From positions 1-8,379 of the forward strand of contig JAEYOU010000324.1 in NCBI GenBank assembly GCA_023411405.1: a stretch of DNA of 8,379 nt. Direction: 5' to 3'. Origin of the DNA: Pseudomonadota bacterium (GTDB lineage Bacteria > Myxococcota > Myxococcia > Myxococcales > Anaeromyxobacteraceae). Below are positions 1 to 6,670 of the stretch, one piece after another (positions within the stretch are counted from its first letter, which is position 1; each line of letters begins with the position of its first letter). A model generated the notes under the pieces. That model did not search any database, was not told the DNA's origin, and worked only from the letters and a program-made list of their open reading frames with translations. Both the position numbers and the translations under genes were made by a program.

Positions 1-36
1 CAGCCGTGCTGCGCTGGGTCCGCCCCGCCGCGCCGC

Positions 37-1137
37 TCAGTCGCCCTCCTCGGGGAGCGCCCCCTCGGCCTTCATGAGTTCGCGCATCACGACGGTCGCG
101 TAGTTCCCGCGGGGCAGCTCGAAGCGGGCGCGGTAGCCGTCGCCCTCGGCGTCGAGGGCGAGCTGCACCGGGAGGCGCGCCGCGCGCCGCGTCCCCTCCG
201 CCTCGCCTCCGCCGCGGACGAGGTCCTCCGCGCCGACGCCCGACGCCGCGAGGATCCGCTCCTCCCGGGCCGCCGCCTCGCCGGCGGCGGGCTTCATCTT
301 GTGGCCGAACATCGGCCCCGCGGGCGCGATCTCGAAGCGGGCGAGGCGCGGCCCGTCGACGCCCGGGTCCTCGCAGAGGAAGAGGCCGCCGGTGTCGAGC
401 TTCTTCAGGACGTCGCCGGCGAGCGCCGCCGCGAAGAGCCCGTCGGCGATCCGCGCCGCGAGCCACCGGTTGAAGAGCTCCGACTGGAACGCCGAGATGC
501 AGAGCCGGCGCAGGAACCGATCCCGCCCGGCCCGGAGCGCCTCCGGCGTCCGCTCGCCGCGGAGCAGCGCGCGGCCGACCTCCGCGTTGTTCCCCTCCGC
601 CCCGAACCGCTGCGGGCCGAAGTAGCCCGGAAGCCCGCGCGCCTCGAGCGCCGCCGCGCAGGCGCGGGCGCGGGCGACGTCCCCGCCCCGCACCGTCACC
701 TCGAACCGGTTGCCGCGGGCGTGGCCGGGGCGGAGCTTGTTCGCGTGGCGCGAGATCGACTTCACGGTGAGTCCCGGCGCCGCGAGGGCGGCGGGGTCCG
801 GGTCCTTCGCGGCGGGGAACGAGAGCCACTGGGTCGTCACCGCGTCCCGATCCTTCAGCCCCGCGTACCCGGCGTCGCGCTCCTGCACGCCGAGCGCCCG
901 GGCGAGGACGCGCAGCGCGTCGCGCGTGGTCCGGCCGCGCTTCTCGACGAGCAGGTACAGGTGCGGTCCGCCGCCGGAGGGCAGGTAGGCAGGGAGCTCG
1001 TCGACGCGGAAGTCCTCGGGCGCGGCGCGGAGCGTGCCGCCGGAGCCGGGGAGGTCGGCGGTGATGAAGGGGAGGGGGGTCGGGGGCGCGGGTGGTGGCA
1101 CGCGCCGAGTGTAGCGCCAGCCGCGCGGCGCGGGCAT
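37..1137 (-). CDS. truD: tRNA pseudouridine(13) synthase TruD
   Basis: The 366-aa product belongs to the TruD family, which converts U13 to pseudouridine in certain tRNAs (tRNA-Glu in E. coli) in the cytoplasm. Visible family signatures are PEDFRVDE (residues 40-47), GLKDRDAVTTQW (93-104) carrying the expected catalytic Asp96, the RHxNKLRxGxxxGNxF block (130-145), YFGPQRFG (172-179), SAFQSELFN (215-223) and a C-terminal PRGNYATVVMREL block (342-354). The length is close to E. coli TruD (349 aa) and no key residue is missing. The start is uncertain. The ATG at 1137 adds about 20 proline/arginine-rich residues before the first conserved stretch and has no clear Shine-Dalgarno; an in-frame GTG at codon 13 is a possible alternative. 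It is the last gene of a four-gene minus-strand run, 94 bases after the acetyltransferase gene. Family known with high confidence; specificity for position 13 is inferred from the family. Confidence 0.96.
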   Translation of the reverse strand: MPAPRGWRYTRRVPPPAPPTPLPFITADLPGSGGTLRAAPEDFRVDELPAYLPSGGGPHLYLLVEKRGRTTRDALRVLARALGVQERDAGYAGLKDRDAVTTQWLSFPAAKDPDPAALAAPGLTVKSISRHANKLRPGHARGNRFEVTVRGGDVARARACAAALEARGLPGYFGPQRFGAEGNNAEVGRALLRGERTPEALRAGRDRFLRRLCISAFQSELFNRWLAARIADGLFAAALAGDVLKKLDTGGLFLCEDPGVDGPRLARFEIAPAGPMFGHKMKPAAGEAAAREERILAASGVGAEDLVRGGGEAEGTRRAARLPVQLALDAEGDGYRARFELPRGNYATVVMRELMKAEGALPEEGD

Positions 1138-1231
1138 GCTCTTGCCGAAGGGTAAGGCCGGGTCCGGGGACGGCGGCGGGTACGGCAGCGGGGATGTGCC
1201 ACGTCAGGACAGGTGGGCACCGCGATCATCA

Positions 1232-2440
1232 TCAATATCGATCGCCGAGCTGGAGCTGGGGATGCTGGGCGGGGAAGAGCACGGGCGCGAGGCGCGCCGC
1301 GTCGCCGGCGAGGCGAATCCGCCCGACCTCGCACGTCTCCAGCGGCTCGTCCGTCCCGAGGAGGAGCTGCGCCAGGTGCCACCCGGCGCGGAGCGAGGAC
1401 CGCCCCGCGGCGGCCGGGACCACCCGTGCGCGCCCGCGATCGATGGTGAGGCCGGCCGCGCCCTCGGGGCCCTCGATCCGCAGGGTCCCGCGGTAGCCGT
1501 CGAGCGGCGACGCGGCGAGCCTGCGCGAGAGCTCCGGCTCCATCGCCCGCAGGCATGCCTCCAGGTCCACGAGGCGGACCATCGCCTCGCCGTCGCGGGC
1601 GTACCGCTGCTCGTAGCGGCAGTTCAGGGTGCGCAGGCGACGGGCGAGGGGCGAGCCGTACGGGAGCGTCTCGAAGCGGAGCGACGGGAGGCCCAGCCGC
1701 GCCGCGAGGCGGCCGAGGCTCGCGAGCACGGCCCCGGGAGCGCCGGTCGCCTCGGTGGTGACGAGGACGCCGCCGTCCTCGTGGACGAACAGGTGCCCCG
1801 CCGCCCGCCCGCGCGCGTCGCGCCAGAGCCAGGCCTGCGGGGAGGCGCGGGCCCACCGGAAGAAGCCGGTCGTGAACGTCGGCCGGAGCGCGGTGCCGGT
1901 CAGGCCGGCGTTCCACCGGTTGTGGAGCCGGTTCACCTCCGCGCTCGGCCCGAAGGGGATCCGCTCGAGGCGCGGCGGGCGCGCCGCGGGCGGCGGCAGG
2001 TCCTTGCGGAGGAGGTGCCAGGACGACTCCCTCCAGGCGGGGACGTAGCCGAACCGGTGGTAGAAGTCGTCGATCCCGAACAGGACGGAGAGCGGGTAGC
2101 CGCGCGCGCGGAGCCGCTCGACGCCGTGCGCCGCCGTGCGGGCCATGTGCCCCCTCCCGCGGTGCTCGGCGTCCGTGGCCACCCCGCCGATGCCCGCGCA
2201 CCGGACGATCGCGCGCCCGATCCGCATCCGGTAGCCCCAGACGCCCCAGTGGCTGACGAGCCGCCCGCCCAGCCGCCCGATCGCCGAGGCCGCCCAGTCG
2301 TAGTGGCCCTCGAGCAGGTAGAAGCCGAGCGACATGCGCCGGGTCGCGAAGTAGCTGCCGAAGGTCTTCGCCACGAGCTCGACGACGTCGGCGCCGTCGG
2401 TCGACCGCTCGGGGGCGCGGACGGAGAGGCGGGTGGGCAT
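1232..2440 (-). CDS. Eis-like GNAT N-acetyltransferase with SCP2-like C-terminal domain
   Basis: The 402-aa protein has the three-part layout of the Eis-type acetyltransferases. An N-terminal GNAT domain contains the acetyl-CoA loop GGVATDAEHRGRGHM (residues 85-99; RGRGHM aligns with the RRRGLL-type loop of Eis) and FYHRFGY (126-132), whose Tyr127 sits where Eis has its catalytic Tyr126. A second, degenerate GNAT domain spans about 155-285. A sterol-carrier-like domain spans about 290-402 and ends in a tyrosine. In mycobacterial Eis the C-terminal carboxylate takes part in catalysis, so the intact aromatic C-terminus fits an active enzyme. Family members acetylate amines such as aminoglycosides or protein lysines; the substrate here cannot be told. 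The ATG at 2440 was chosen because it begins just before conserved sequence; the open frame runs further upstream only because it overlaps the preceding gene in another frame. Gap to the upstream gene is 38 bases. Confidence 0.87.
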   Translation of the reverse strand: MPTRLSVRAPERSTDGADVVELVAKTFGSYFATRRMSLGFYLLEGHYDWAASAIGRLGGRLVSHWGVWGYRMRIGRAIVRCAGIGGVATDAEHRGRGHMARTAAHGVERLRARGYPLSVLFGIDDFYHRFGYVPAWRESSWHLLRKDLPPPAARPPRLERIPFGPSAEVNRLHNRWNAGLTGTALRPTFTTGFFRWARASPQAWLWRDARGRAAGHLFVHEDGGVLVTTEATGAPGAVLASLGRLAARLGLPSLRFETLPYGSPLARRLRTLNCRYEQRYARDGEAMVRLVDLEACLRAMEPELSRRLAASPLDGYRGTLRIEGPEGAAGLTIDRGRARVVPAAAGRSSLRAGWHLAQLLLGTDEPLETCEVGRIRLAGDAARLAPVLFPAQHPQLQLGDRY

Positions 2441-2478
2441 GCGGCGATGGTACCGCGCCGCGCCCGCCGCCGCGCGGC

Positions 2479-3765
2479 TCAGCCGCCGCGCGCCAGCTCC
2501 TCCAGCGCCTCGAGCTTCGGCCGGAGCGCCGCGGCGAGCGCCTCGTCGGCCTCGGGCGCGAGCCGCTCGCCCGCGAGGAAGAGCTGGAAGAAGAGGAGCT
2601 CGCGCAGCGCGGCGAGGAGGAGCCGCGCGGGATCGCCGGTGGGCTCGAGGCGGGTGAGGGCCCCGCCCTTCATCGCCGAGAGGTTCCCGAGGATGGTGTC
2701 CACGTCGATGGCGCCGTCGTCCGTGTGCGGCGCGCGGCTCCAGACGGCGGCGAGGCCGTGCGAGGAGTCGGCGAGGAACGCCCGCACCCCGGCGCGGAAC
2801 GCGGCGCGGCCGGCCTCGGGGATGGCCGCGGCGACCGCCCGGTAGAGCTCGTTCATGCCCGCGGCGAGCGACCGGAGCGCCGCGGCGGGGTCGCGGCCGT
2901 CCGCGATCGGCTGGGCCACGGCCTCGACGTAGCCCGCCTCGGCCAGGTGGTAGAGGATCTTGGTGGTGTCGAACTCGGAGAGGTGGGCGCGCGTGGCGAT
3001 CTCGGCCACGGTGCTCCGGCCGTCGACGAGGGCGAACACCGCCTGCTCCGGCGGCTTGAGGGTGATGACCCGGCGCGGCTCGCGCGGGCGCACGTAGGCG
3101 CGCGGCCCGGGGATGCGCGAGACGAAGAGGCTCATCTCGTCGATCCGCCGGATGCCGTCCATGAGGAGCGACTGCGTGTTGACGGCGAGCTGCGTCCCCG
3201 TCCGGTCCGGCAGATCCTCGTCCACGAGCTGGAAGGTCCCCTCGCGCGAGAGGAGGATCGCGTGGAACACCGCCGTGACCTGCTCGTGGAAGCACTTCCA
3301 GAGATCGTTGGCGGTGAGGACCCCGGCGTCCACGAGCGCCTTCCCGACCGGCTTGCCGGGCTGGGCCACCGCCGCGATCTGCTTGTCGGTCGCGAGCCCG
3401 AGCCGGACGGCCACGTCGCCGAGGCGCTCCGCCGCGACGCTCGAGGTCGCCCGGCGCACCTCGCCGTCCTTGAAGGCCAGCGAGCGTTCGGCGCCGTTCG
3501 ACGCGACCGTGAGCACGCCGGAGAGGCGTGACTGGTGCACGAAGGCGACGAAGTCGGCGATGGGGAAGCCGGCGAGGTCTCCCGCGAGGATGCACCGCGG
3601 CCGCGTCACGCCCCCGCCGACCGCGGGCGTCCGGCGCGCCACGAGCAGATCCGCCGCGGACGGGAGCAAGAGGAACCGGCCGGCACGGTCGGCGAGGGAC
3701 CGCCGGGCGTCGTCGGACTGCGGCGCGATGCGGCCGTGCGGGTCGATGTCGAGGTGGAGCGGCAT
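2479..3765 (-). CDS. DUF4388 (PATAN-domain) protein
   Basis: The 428-aa protein has no signal peptide or membrane segment and is probably cytoplasmic. Residues about 60-210 match the DUF4388/PATAN pattern: GDLAGFPIADFVAFVHQSRLS followed by GVLTV, then LAFKDGEVRRATSS (96-109), LGDVAVRLG, VGKALVDAGVLT (140-151), GTFQL, and the closing LLMDGIRRIDEMS (200-212). Residues about 236-285 look like a small winged-helix-type unit (AVFALVDGRSTVAEIA, then TTKILYHLAEAGYVE). The last about 140 residues are alanine-rich, probably helical, and I do not recognise them. PATAN domains are common in myxobacteria and cyanobacteria, often in two-component and gliding-motility regulators, where they are thought to mediate protein-protein contacts; the role here is unknown. 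No receiver domain is attached. The ATG at 3765 has only a weak GGA upstream. It lies 50 bases after the DsbA-like gene and 38 before the acetyltransferase gene. Confidence 0.82.
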   Translation of the reverse strand: MPLHLDIDPHGRIAPQSDDARRSLADRAGRFLLLPSAADLLVARRTPAVGGGVTRPRCILAGDLAGFPIADFVAFVHQSRLSGVLTVASNGAERSLAFKDGEVRRATSSVAAERLGDVAVRLGLATDKQIAAVAQPGKPVGKALVDAGVLTANDLWKCFHEQVTAVFHAILLSREGTFQLVDEDLPDRTGTQLAVNTQSLLMDGIRRIDEMSLFVSRIPGPRAYVRPREPRRVITLKPPEQAVFALVDGRSTVAEIATRAHLSEFDTTKILYHLAEAGYVEAVAQPIADGRDPAAALRSLAAGMNELYRAVAAAIPEAGRAAFRAGVRAFLADSSHGLAAVWSRAPHTDDGAIDVDTILGNLSAMKGGALTRLEPTGDPARLLLAALRELLFFQLFLAGERLAPEADEALAAALRPKLEALEELARGG

Positions 3766-3815
3766 CGGGGTCCGTTAAACCACGGGAAGGCACCCGCGGG
3801 CGAGGGGCAGCCCGC

Positions 3816-4721
3816 TCAGTCCCGCGCCCAGGTGCCGGCGTTGGCGATCCACTCCTCCTCGTCCTCGAGCGCGAACGCGAGCCAGGCCGCGGTGAGCGCG
3901 GGCAGCTCGAGCCTCCGGCCGTTCAGGAAGAGCGCGGGGGTGCTGCGGACGCCCACCCCGTTGGCCTCGGTCTGCGCGGCGCGCACCCGGGCCTCCATCG
4001 TGCGGGCGAGGAGCGCGTCGCGGAGCTCCGCCGCGTCGAGGCCGGCCGCCTGCGCGCGCTCGTCGATGGCGTCGAGGTCGTGGGCGTCGCTCTCGAACAG
4101 CGCGTCGTGCAGCTTCCAGAACGCTCCCTGCTCGCGCGCCCACTCCGCCGCCATGGCCGCCTCGAGCGCGCCGGGGTGGCGGAGGATCGGGTACGGCTTG
4201 AAGTAGAGCTTCACGCGGCCTGGGTGGGCGGCCACGAAGGCCTCGAGCACCGGGCGCGACGCCTTGCAGTAGGGGCACGTGAAGTCGGAGAAGACGACCA
4301 GGGTCGCCGGCGCCTTCTCGTCGCCGAGCGGCGGGCCCCACGCCTTCACGTCGAGCTGCGCGCGCTTCTCGAAGGACAGGTAGTACTGCGTGACGAAGCC
4401 CTGCACGAAGGCGGGCGTGGCCTTCGGCTCGGCAGCGAGGACGCCGGCCGCGAGCCGGATCATCCGCGTCGCGTGCCTGCACGCGGAGTGCTTCAGGAGG
4501 CAGCTCCCGACCGAGTGCGGGCACCCGCAATAGCAGTAGTCCCCCGAGGCCCAGCGGGCGAGGAGCTGCCGCTGCTCGGGGCCGATGCCCGGGAGCTTCA
4601 GCCCGTCGAGGAGGGCGTCGAGCTCCTCCGCGGCCCGGGGGGCCGGGGGCGCGGCGCGCTGGGGGGACGGGAGGACGGCGAGCGTGAGGGTGAGGACGAG
4701 GGCGAAGGGGCGGGGGGACAT
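3816..4721 (-). CDS. secreted DsbA-like thioredoxin-fold protein with Cys-rich N-terminal segment
   Basis: The 301-aa protein starts with a likely signal peptide (Arg4, hydrophobic stretch about residues 6-17, then a Pro/Ala-rich stretch), so it should act outside the cytoplasmic membrane. Residues about 135-285 form a DsbA/DsbG-type thioredoxin fold: VVFSDFTCPYCKASRPVL with the redox pair Cys149/Cys152, YFKPYPILRHPGA (173-185), an AFWKLHDALF helix (200-209), and the cis-proline loop GVRSTPALFLNG (257-268, Thr261-Pro262). Between signal and fold lies a compact cysteine/histidine cluster, Cys63, 65, 67, 74 and 81 with His69, 78 and 83, which is not part of ordinary DsbA and may bind a metal or accept electrons. 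The ATG at 4721 has no clear Shine-Dalgarno; an extended -10-like element lies just upstream. It is the first gene of the minus-strand run. Whether it oxidises, isomerises or reduces disulfides cannot be decided from sequence. Confidence 0.85.
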   Translation of the reverse strand: MSPRPFALVLTLTLAVLPSPQRAAPPAPRAAEELDALLDGLKLPGIGPEQRQLLARWASGDYCYCGCPHSVGSCLLKHSACRHATRMIRLAAGVLAAEPKATPAFVQGFVTQYYLSFEKRAQLDVKAWGPPLGDEKAPATLVVFSDFTCPYCKASRPVLEAFVAAHPGRVKLYFKPYPILRHPGALEAAMAAEWAREQGAFWKLHDALFESDAHDLDAIDERAQAAGLDAAELRDALLARTMEARVRAAQTEANGVGVRSTPALFLNGRRLELPALTAAWLAFALEDEEEWIANAGTWARD

Positions 4722-4733
4722 GGGGGTCGCCAG

Positions 4734-4742
4734 AGTCTATCA
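4734..4742 (-). promoter_or_regulatory. possible extended -10 element of the DsbA-like gene
   Basis: Read on the minus strand the bases are TGATAGACT, that is a TGN extension followed by a TAGACT hexamer (three or four matches to TATAAT). It ends 12 bases before the ATG, so transcription would begin only about 6 bases upstream of the start codon. No convincing -35 is seen. This is a motif match only. Confidence 0.35.
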
Positions 4743-4752
4743 AGGCCGTTCA

Positions 4753-4800
4753 GCCTGAGCGTAGCGGACCGCCGGAGAGGCGGTCCGCGGAGTCGAAGGC
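4753..4800. repeat. REP-like intergenic palindrome
   Basis: A perfect 10-bp inverted repeat, GCGGACCGCC (4764-4773) and GGCGGTCCGC (4779-4788), encloses a 5-base loop. Outside it are GCCTGAGCGTA on the left (4753-4763) and GGAGTCGAAGGC on the right (4789-4800), whose outer four bases also pair (GCCT with AGGC). The framework CCTGAGC...GTCGAAGG is the familiar form of dispersed intergenic palindromes seen in many GC-rich genomes. It has no downstream T-run and lies between two divergent starts, so it is unlikely to be a terminator. Only one copy is in this window, so its repetitive nature is inferred from the motif. Confidence 0.65.
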
Positions 4801-4831
4801 GGGCACGGGCACGGGCACGGGGGCACGGGGG
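4801..4831 (+). repeat. GGGCAC tandem tract with G-quadruplex potential
   Basis: Three perfect GGGCAC units (4801-4818) are followed by a fourth unit widened by two extra Gs (4819-4826) and then a run of five Gs (4827-4831). This gives five G-runs of at least three bases separated by CAC, which meets the usual pattern for an intramolecular G-quadruplex on the plus strand. It abuts the palindrome and lies about 48 bases before the radical SAM start codon. Confidence 0.7.
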
Positions 4832-4863
4832 AATGGCCATGGCGGGGCGGTCGTGCTCTTCTT

Positions 4864-4869
4864 AGACCT
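4864..4869 (+). promoter_or_regulatory. possible -10 hexamer of the radical SAM gene
   Basis: TAGACC lies 9 bases before the GTG start, so a transcript starting at normal distance would be almost leaderless. There is no recognisable -35 at 16-18 bases upstream. It mirrors the TAGACT found before the divergent gene, which is the main reason for listing it. Confidence 0.22.
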
Positions 4870-4878
4870 CACCCCCAC

Positions 4879-6630
4879 GTGAAGGCGGAGCCCACAGCGG
4901 AGGAGCGCGGCGCGATCCGGAAGGACCCGGGCGGGAAGCTCGGGGTGGCGCTCGCCTACCCCAACTCCTACCGGCTGGGCATGGCAAACCTCGGCCTGCA
5001 CGCCGTCTACCGCCTGTTCAACGACGATGCCGGGACCGTCTGCGAGCGGGTCTTCCTGCCCGAGGGCGGCGGGCAGCCGCGCACGGTCGAGTCGGACCGG
5101 CCGCTCTCCGCGTTCGACGTGGTCGCATTCTCGCTCTCCTTCGAGGAGGACTACGCGAACGTCCTCGCGCTCCTCGACCGGGCGGGCCTGCCGCTCCGCG
5201 CCGCCGATCGCGACGAGCGCCACCCGCTTGTCGTCGCGGGCGGGATCGCCGTGCAGATGAACCCGGAGCCCGTCGCGCCCTTCTTCGACGCGTTCCTCGT
5301 GGGCGAGGGCGAGGTGCTGGTCGGACCGTTCGCCGCCTTCCTCGCGCGCGAGGCGCGCGCCCGCCCGGCCCGCGCGGCGCTGCTCCGCGCGCTCGCCGCG
5401 CTCCCGGGCCTCTACGTGCCCGCGCTCTACGACGTCGCGTACTCCGACACCCGCGAGCCGCAGGGCGCGTGGGTGACGCGGTTCGCGCCGGCGGACGGCG
5501 TTCCGGCGCGCGTCGAGCGGCGCTACCTCCCGGACCTCAAGGGCGTCCCCACCTCGCGCGTGGTGCAGAGCCCGGACGCGCAGTTCGGCGATCTCTTCCT
5601 CACCGAGGTCGCCCGCGGGTGCCTGTGGGGCTGCCGGTTCTGCGCCGCCGGCTTCGTGCAGCGCCCGTACCGCGAGGTCGATCTCGAGACCCTGCGCGGC
5701 GAGGTGCGGAAGGGCATCGCCGCGGGCCAGCGGATCGGGCTCGTCGGCCCGGACACGAGCGACTACACGGGGCTCGACCCGCTGACGTGCTTCATCGGCG
5801 CGGAGGGCGGCACCTTCAGCCCGTCGTCGCTCCGGGTGGACGCGATCACCGAGGGGCTCTCCCGGCGGATGGCGGACGGGGGCGAGCGGTCGATCACCAT
5901 CGCGCCGGAGGCGGGCACCGACCGGATGCGGAAGGTCGTGAACAAGGACTTCACCGACGACCGGATCGTGGAGGCGGCCCGCGCAGCGCTCTCCCAGGGC
6001 ATGCAGCACGTGAAGATGTACTTTCTCTGCGGTCTCCCGACCGAGACCGACGAGGACGTGCTCGGGATGGCGAACCTCGCGCTGCGGATCCGCGAGGAGG
6101 TGATGCTCCCCGTCGCGCGGGCCCGCGGGCGCATGGGCCGCATCTCGCTGTCTGTGAACCCGTTCGTCCCCAAGCCGTGGACCCCGTTCCAGTGGGTGCC
6201 CATGCACGACCGATCGTGCCTCGAGGGGAAGCGGAAGCTCCTCGAGCGGACGCTCCGGCCCCACGGCATCGACGTGGACTTCTTCTCGCCGCGCGAGGCG
6301 TACGTCCAGACGCTCCTCTCGCGCGGCGACCGGCGCTGCGCGGACCTGCTCGAGCTCGCCCACCGCGAGACGGGCGGCGACGTCCGCAAGGCGCTCGGGC
6401 GCTGGCCGCACGAGCCGGACTTCTTCGTGCTGCGCGAGGTGGGCGAGGGCGAGGTCCTCCCGTGGGACTTCATCGACCAGGGGCTCACGAAGAAGTTCCT
6501 CGCGCGCGAGCTCCGGCGCGGGGTCGGCGCGAAGCTCACGCCGAAGTGCGCGGTGGACACCTGCCGCGCGTGCGGCCTCGCGTGCGCCGATCACCCGGAG
6601 CTCCTGCCCGTGGTAGACAACGTGCGGTGA
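4879..6630 (+). CDS. radical SAM protein, TIGR03960-like, with N-terminal B12-binding-like domain
   Basis: The 583-aa protein resembles the uncharacterised TIGR03960 radical SAM family. The N-terminal region (about 1-160) has the cobalamin-binding-like pattern: RKDPGGKLGVALAYPNSY then RLGMANLGL (14-40), SLSFEEDYANVLALLDRAGLPL (85-106) and VAGGIAVQMNPEP (119-131). The radical SAM core carries CxxxCxxC in RGCLWGCRFCAAGF (Cys248, Cys252, Cys255), which should bind the 4Fe-4S cluster, followed by TIAPEAGTDRMRKVVNK (340-356) and MYFLCGLPTETDEDV (380-394). A second cysteine group closes the protein: Cys557, 562, 565 and 569. The GTG at 4879 fits the family N-terminus, since the conserved RKD stretch begins about 14 residues in; no Shine-Dalgarno precedes it. 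TIGR03960 genes often stand next to a DUF2344 partner; here the next gene is tadA, 40 bases on. The reaction is unknown; a tRNA- or ribosome-related task is a guess from context. Confidence 0.87.
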   Translation: MKAEPTAEERGAIRKDPGGKLGVALAYPNSYRLGMANLGLHAVYRLFNDDAGTVCERVFLPEGGGQPRTVESDRPLSAFDVVAFSLSFEEDYANVLALLDRAGLPLRAADRDERHPLVVAGGIAVQMNPEPVAPFFDAFLVGEGEVLVGPFAAFLAREARARPARAALLRALAALPGLYVPALYDVAYSDTREPQGAWVTRFAPADGVPARVERRYLPDLKGVPTSRVVQSPDAQFGDLFLTEVARGCLWGCRFCAAGFVQRPYREVDLETLRGEVRKGIAAGQRIGLVGPDTSDYTGLDPLTCFIGAEGGTFSPSSLRVDAITEGLSRRMADGGERSITIAPEAGTDRMRKVVNKDFTDDRIVEAARAALSQGMQHVKMYFLCGLPTETDEDVLGMANLALRIREEVMLPVARARGRMGRISLSVNPFVPKPWTPFQWVPMHDRSCLEGKRKLLERTLRPHGIDVDFFSPREAYVQTLLSRGDRRCADLLELAHRETGGDVRKALGRWPHEPDFFVLREVGEGEVLPWDFIDQGLTKKFLARELRRGVGAKLTPKCAVDTCRACGLACADHPELLPVVDNVR

Positions 6631-6646
6631 TGGCACCTCGGCGCGG

Positions 6647-6663
6647 CGGGGGCGCAGCCCCCG
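6647..6663 (+). other. GC hairpin just before tadA
   Basis: CGGGGGC (6647-6653) and GCCCCCG (6657-6663) form a perfect 7-bp stem with a 3-base GCA loop, 7 bases before the tadA ATG. There is no T-run after it, so it is not a typical terminator. It covers the place where a Shine-Dalgarno would lie and could slow initiation or mark the mRNA 3' end of the radical SAM gene. Confidence 0.45.
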
Positions 6664-6670
6664 TGAGAAC

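Noticed and set aside
1138..1231. Possible promoter or terminator between the acetyltransferase gene and truD
   Set aside because: An AT-rich patch (ATTGATGATGATC on the minus strand) lacks a matching pair of boxes, and a GTGCCCAC/GTGGCAC stem has a bulge and no T-run. Neither supports a call.
301..3531. Several long plus-strand open frames across the first 3.5 kb (for example 1136-2845, 569 codons)
   Set aside because: They lie antisense to four recognisable minus-strand genes, are extremely rich in Arg, Ala, Pro and Gly, and show no family motif. They are by-products of very high GC at third codon positions.
2441..3793. Extension of the acetyltransferase frame upstream to 3793, giving an 853-residue fusion
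   Set aside because: The extension overlaps the DUF4388 gene in another frame on the same strand and reads as low-complexity Arg/Pro sequence. The family N-terminus begins at the ATG at 2440.
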